Assembly (NCBI GenBank): GCA_023132135.1
Contig: JAGLYR010000133.1
Location: 1-14,480 of the forward strand
DNA from: Candidatus Eiseniibacteriota bacterium
Lineage (GTDB): Bacteria > Arandabacterota > Arandabacteria > JAGLYR01
Reading direction: 5' to 3'
Length of the DNA: 14,480 nt
Part shown: one piece after another, positions 13,759 through 14,480 of the stretch
Position numbering within the stretch: position 1 is the stretch's first letter
Layout: each line of letters opens with the position of its first letter
Position numbers and translations under genes: made by a program
The notes under the pieces: model-generated
The model's input: only the letters and a program-made list of their open reading frames with translations
What the model was told of the DNA's origin: nothing
Database searches by the model: none

Positions 13759-14316
13759 CTACTTCCTTTGTTCTCGACGCACCCACCAGCCGGCAGCTAG
13801 CGGGAGGAGGAGGAACTGACCGAGAGCCGACGCCAGCCCGGGAAGAAGAGCCAACTTCAGATACTCAGGAATTGGAACATTGACCGCCCCCGTTGCCCCC
13901 ACAAAGGCTACGAACAGGACCCGGCCACCGAGAAGGGACAGGGCCGTGGACAGCGGCCGACTCAGCCGGAGGGTCTCACGGAAGAAGCCGGCCAAGAAAC
14001 CATAGGCCGCCAGTTCCAGGGTCATGGCCGGAAGGATAGCGGGCAGAGGCATGCCAGAGAGGAGGAAGCTGACGCCCGGGGATACCAAGCCAACGAGCGC
14101 ACCCGACCGCCATCCGTAGCACAGACCGACGAGAATGACCGGCCAGTGCATGGGGAGGAGAACCCGTACCGGGAGTCCCGTCAGGTGCGCGGCCGCTGGC
14201 AGCAACAAGGCGGCTGACACCAGCAGCAGGCCTTGGATCGAGAGGGCCCGAAGCCGCCAGGCCGGAAGAGTCAATTGCCCCATTACAGCTTTTGCTGCGG
14301 CTTCTGTGTGGCTCAT
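13759..14316 (-). CDS. ECF transporter S-component-like membrane protein
   Basis: A 185-residue hydrophobic protein with about five to six membrane helices. The segment LPMHWPVILVGLCYGWRSGALVG, continuing LVSPGVSFLLSGMPLPAILP and ELAAYGFLAGFFRE, matches the 'MH-PV-L-G-..G-L-GL-SP-LSFLL-GMP' pattern of substrate-binding (S) subunits of energy-coupling-factor vitamin transporters. The S unit binds the vitamin and works with a shared EcfA/A'/T module, which is not in the window. AAAGGAGAA precedes the ATG at 14316. Substrate cannot be told, and no riboswitch is visible in the 80-nt leader. It is first in a two-gene unit with the cupin. Confidence 0.72.
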   Translation of the reverse strand: MSHTEAAAKAVMGQLTLPAWRLRALSIQGLLLVSAALLLPAAAHLTGLPVRVLLPMHWPVILVGLCYGWRSGALVGLVSPGVSFLLSGMPLPAILPAMTLELAAYGFLAGFFRETLRLSRPLSTALSLLGGRVLFVAFVGATGAVNVPIPEYLKLALLPGLASALGQFLLLPLAAGWWVRREQRK

Positions 14317-14405
14317 CGAGATTCTCCTTTCGCGGACTCCGGCCGGTCACCGGAAGTCAATCCACCCATCACTCCGCCTCCTCCCCATCCCACCTCCAAA
14401 TCCCA

Positions 14406-14434
14406 ATGCTACTTTCAGCGTCACACAAAGTCAA
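14406..14434 (-). promoter_or_regulatory. Sigma-70-type promoter for the S-component/cupin unit
   Basis: On the minus strand TTGACT (14434-14429), a 17-bp spacer, and TAGCAT (14411-14406). The start would be near 14399, leaving a leader of about 83 nt before the ATG at 14316. The minus-strand leader contains CCGGTGACCGG (a short dyad) but no riboswitch core I can recognise. Confidence 0.55.
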
Positions 14435-14447
14435 GCATGCAAGCATG
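14432..14447 (-). repeat. Tandem 8-bp repeat overlapping the -35 box
   Basis: On the minus strand CATGCTTG occurs twice in a row (14447-14440 and 14439-14432), and the TTG of the second copy is part of the -35 TTGACT. Each unit contains GCATGC-type symmetry. This is a plausible binding site for a regulator of the promoter. Confidence 0.5.
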
Positions 14448-14480
14448 AACAGCCCGCGCGGACTGCCGGGCCTCATCGGA

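Noticed and set aside
14317-14405. Vitamin riboswitch in the leader of the S-component gene
   Set aside because: The 80-nt leader shows no conserved core for TPP, FMN or cobalamin switches that I can recognise.
14452-14471. GCCCG/CGGGC hairpin at the right edge
   Set aside because: Only 5 bp with a 10-nt loop and no T-run on either strand; too common in GC-rich DNA.

Overview
The window looks like a bacterial chromosome segment of high GC content. It is built around a long, tightly packed type IV pilus (T4P) operon on the + strand, flanked by accessory or decayed DNA. The host cannot be named from sequence alone. A FlgD-like C-terminal 'GVYFYRLE...KMILIR' tail remnant, a PD40 beta-propeller lipoprotein and Asp-rich DxDxDG loops are typical of uncultivated FCB-type phyla (Eisenbacteria, Krumholzibacteriota, Latescibacteria and similar). 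That is an inference, not a demonstration.

Left flank (1-3000): an IS4-family transposase whose N-terminus is in another frame (frameshift near the C-run at 175-180). Next come two tandem 88-bp repeats whose ends carry a 13-bp motif found inverted just after the transposase. A minus-strand PD40 lipoprotein follows; its last residues and stop codon lie inside the repeat. Last is the 42-codon tail of a lost exported protein. This region shows mobile-element activity and gene decay.

Centre (3151-11345): three type IV pilin-like genes (PilV-, PilW- and PilX-like), then pilM, pilN, pilO, a PilP/GspB-like gene and a short secretin (PilQ-like). A single-domain response regulator and a soluble GAF histidine kinase follow. 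Almost all junctions overlap or lie within 30 nt, so the block is probably one transcript: pseudopilin tip proteins, the PilM-N-O-P inner-membrane platform, the outer-membrane secretin, and a signalling pair. No major pilin, PilB/PilT ATPase, PilC or PilD lies here, so they must be elsewhere if the pilus is functional. The PilW-like protein carries five DxDxDGxxDE acidic loops, a likely calcium-binding insert.

Right-centre (11346-13340): a second response regulator, about 58% identical to the first by eye, then a 25-bp perfect palindrome and a textbook sigma-70 promoter (TTGACA-17-TAATCT). The promoter drives a structured leader and a secreted 395-residue protein with 43 cysteines in repeating TCxGxx hexapeptides, arranged as two tandem modules. 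A rho-independent terminator closes it. I do not recognise this protein family; it is the most novel-looking object here.

Right flank (13386-14480, minus strand): an ECF-transporter S-component-like membrane protein followed 7 nt later by a small cupin. Both sit behind a sigma-70-like promoter with a tandem 8-bp repeat at its -35 box. I saw no tRNA, rRNA, CRISPR array or recognisable riboswitch.
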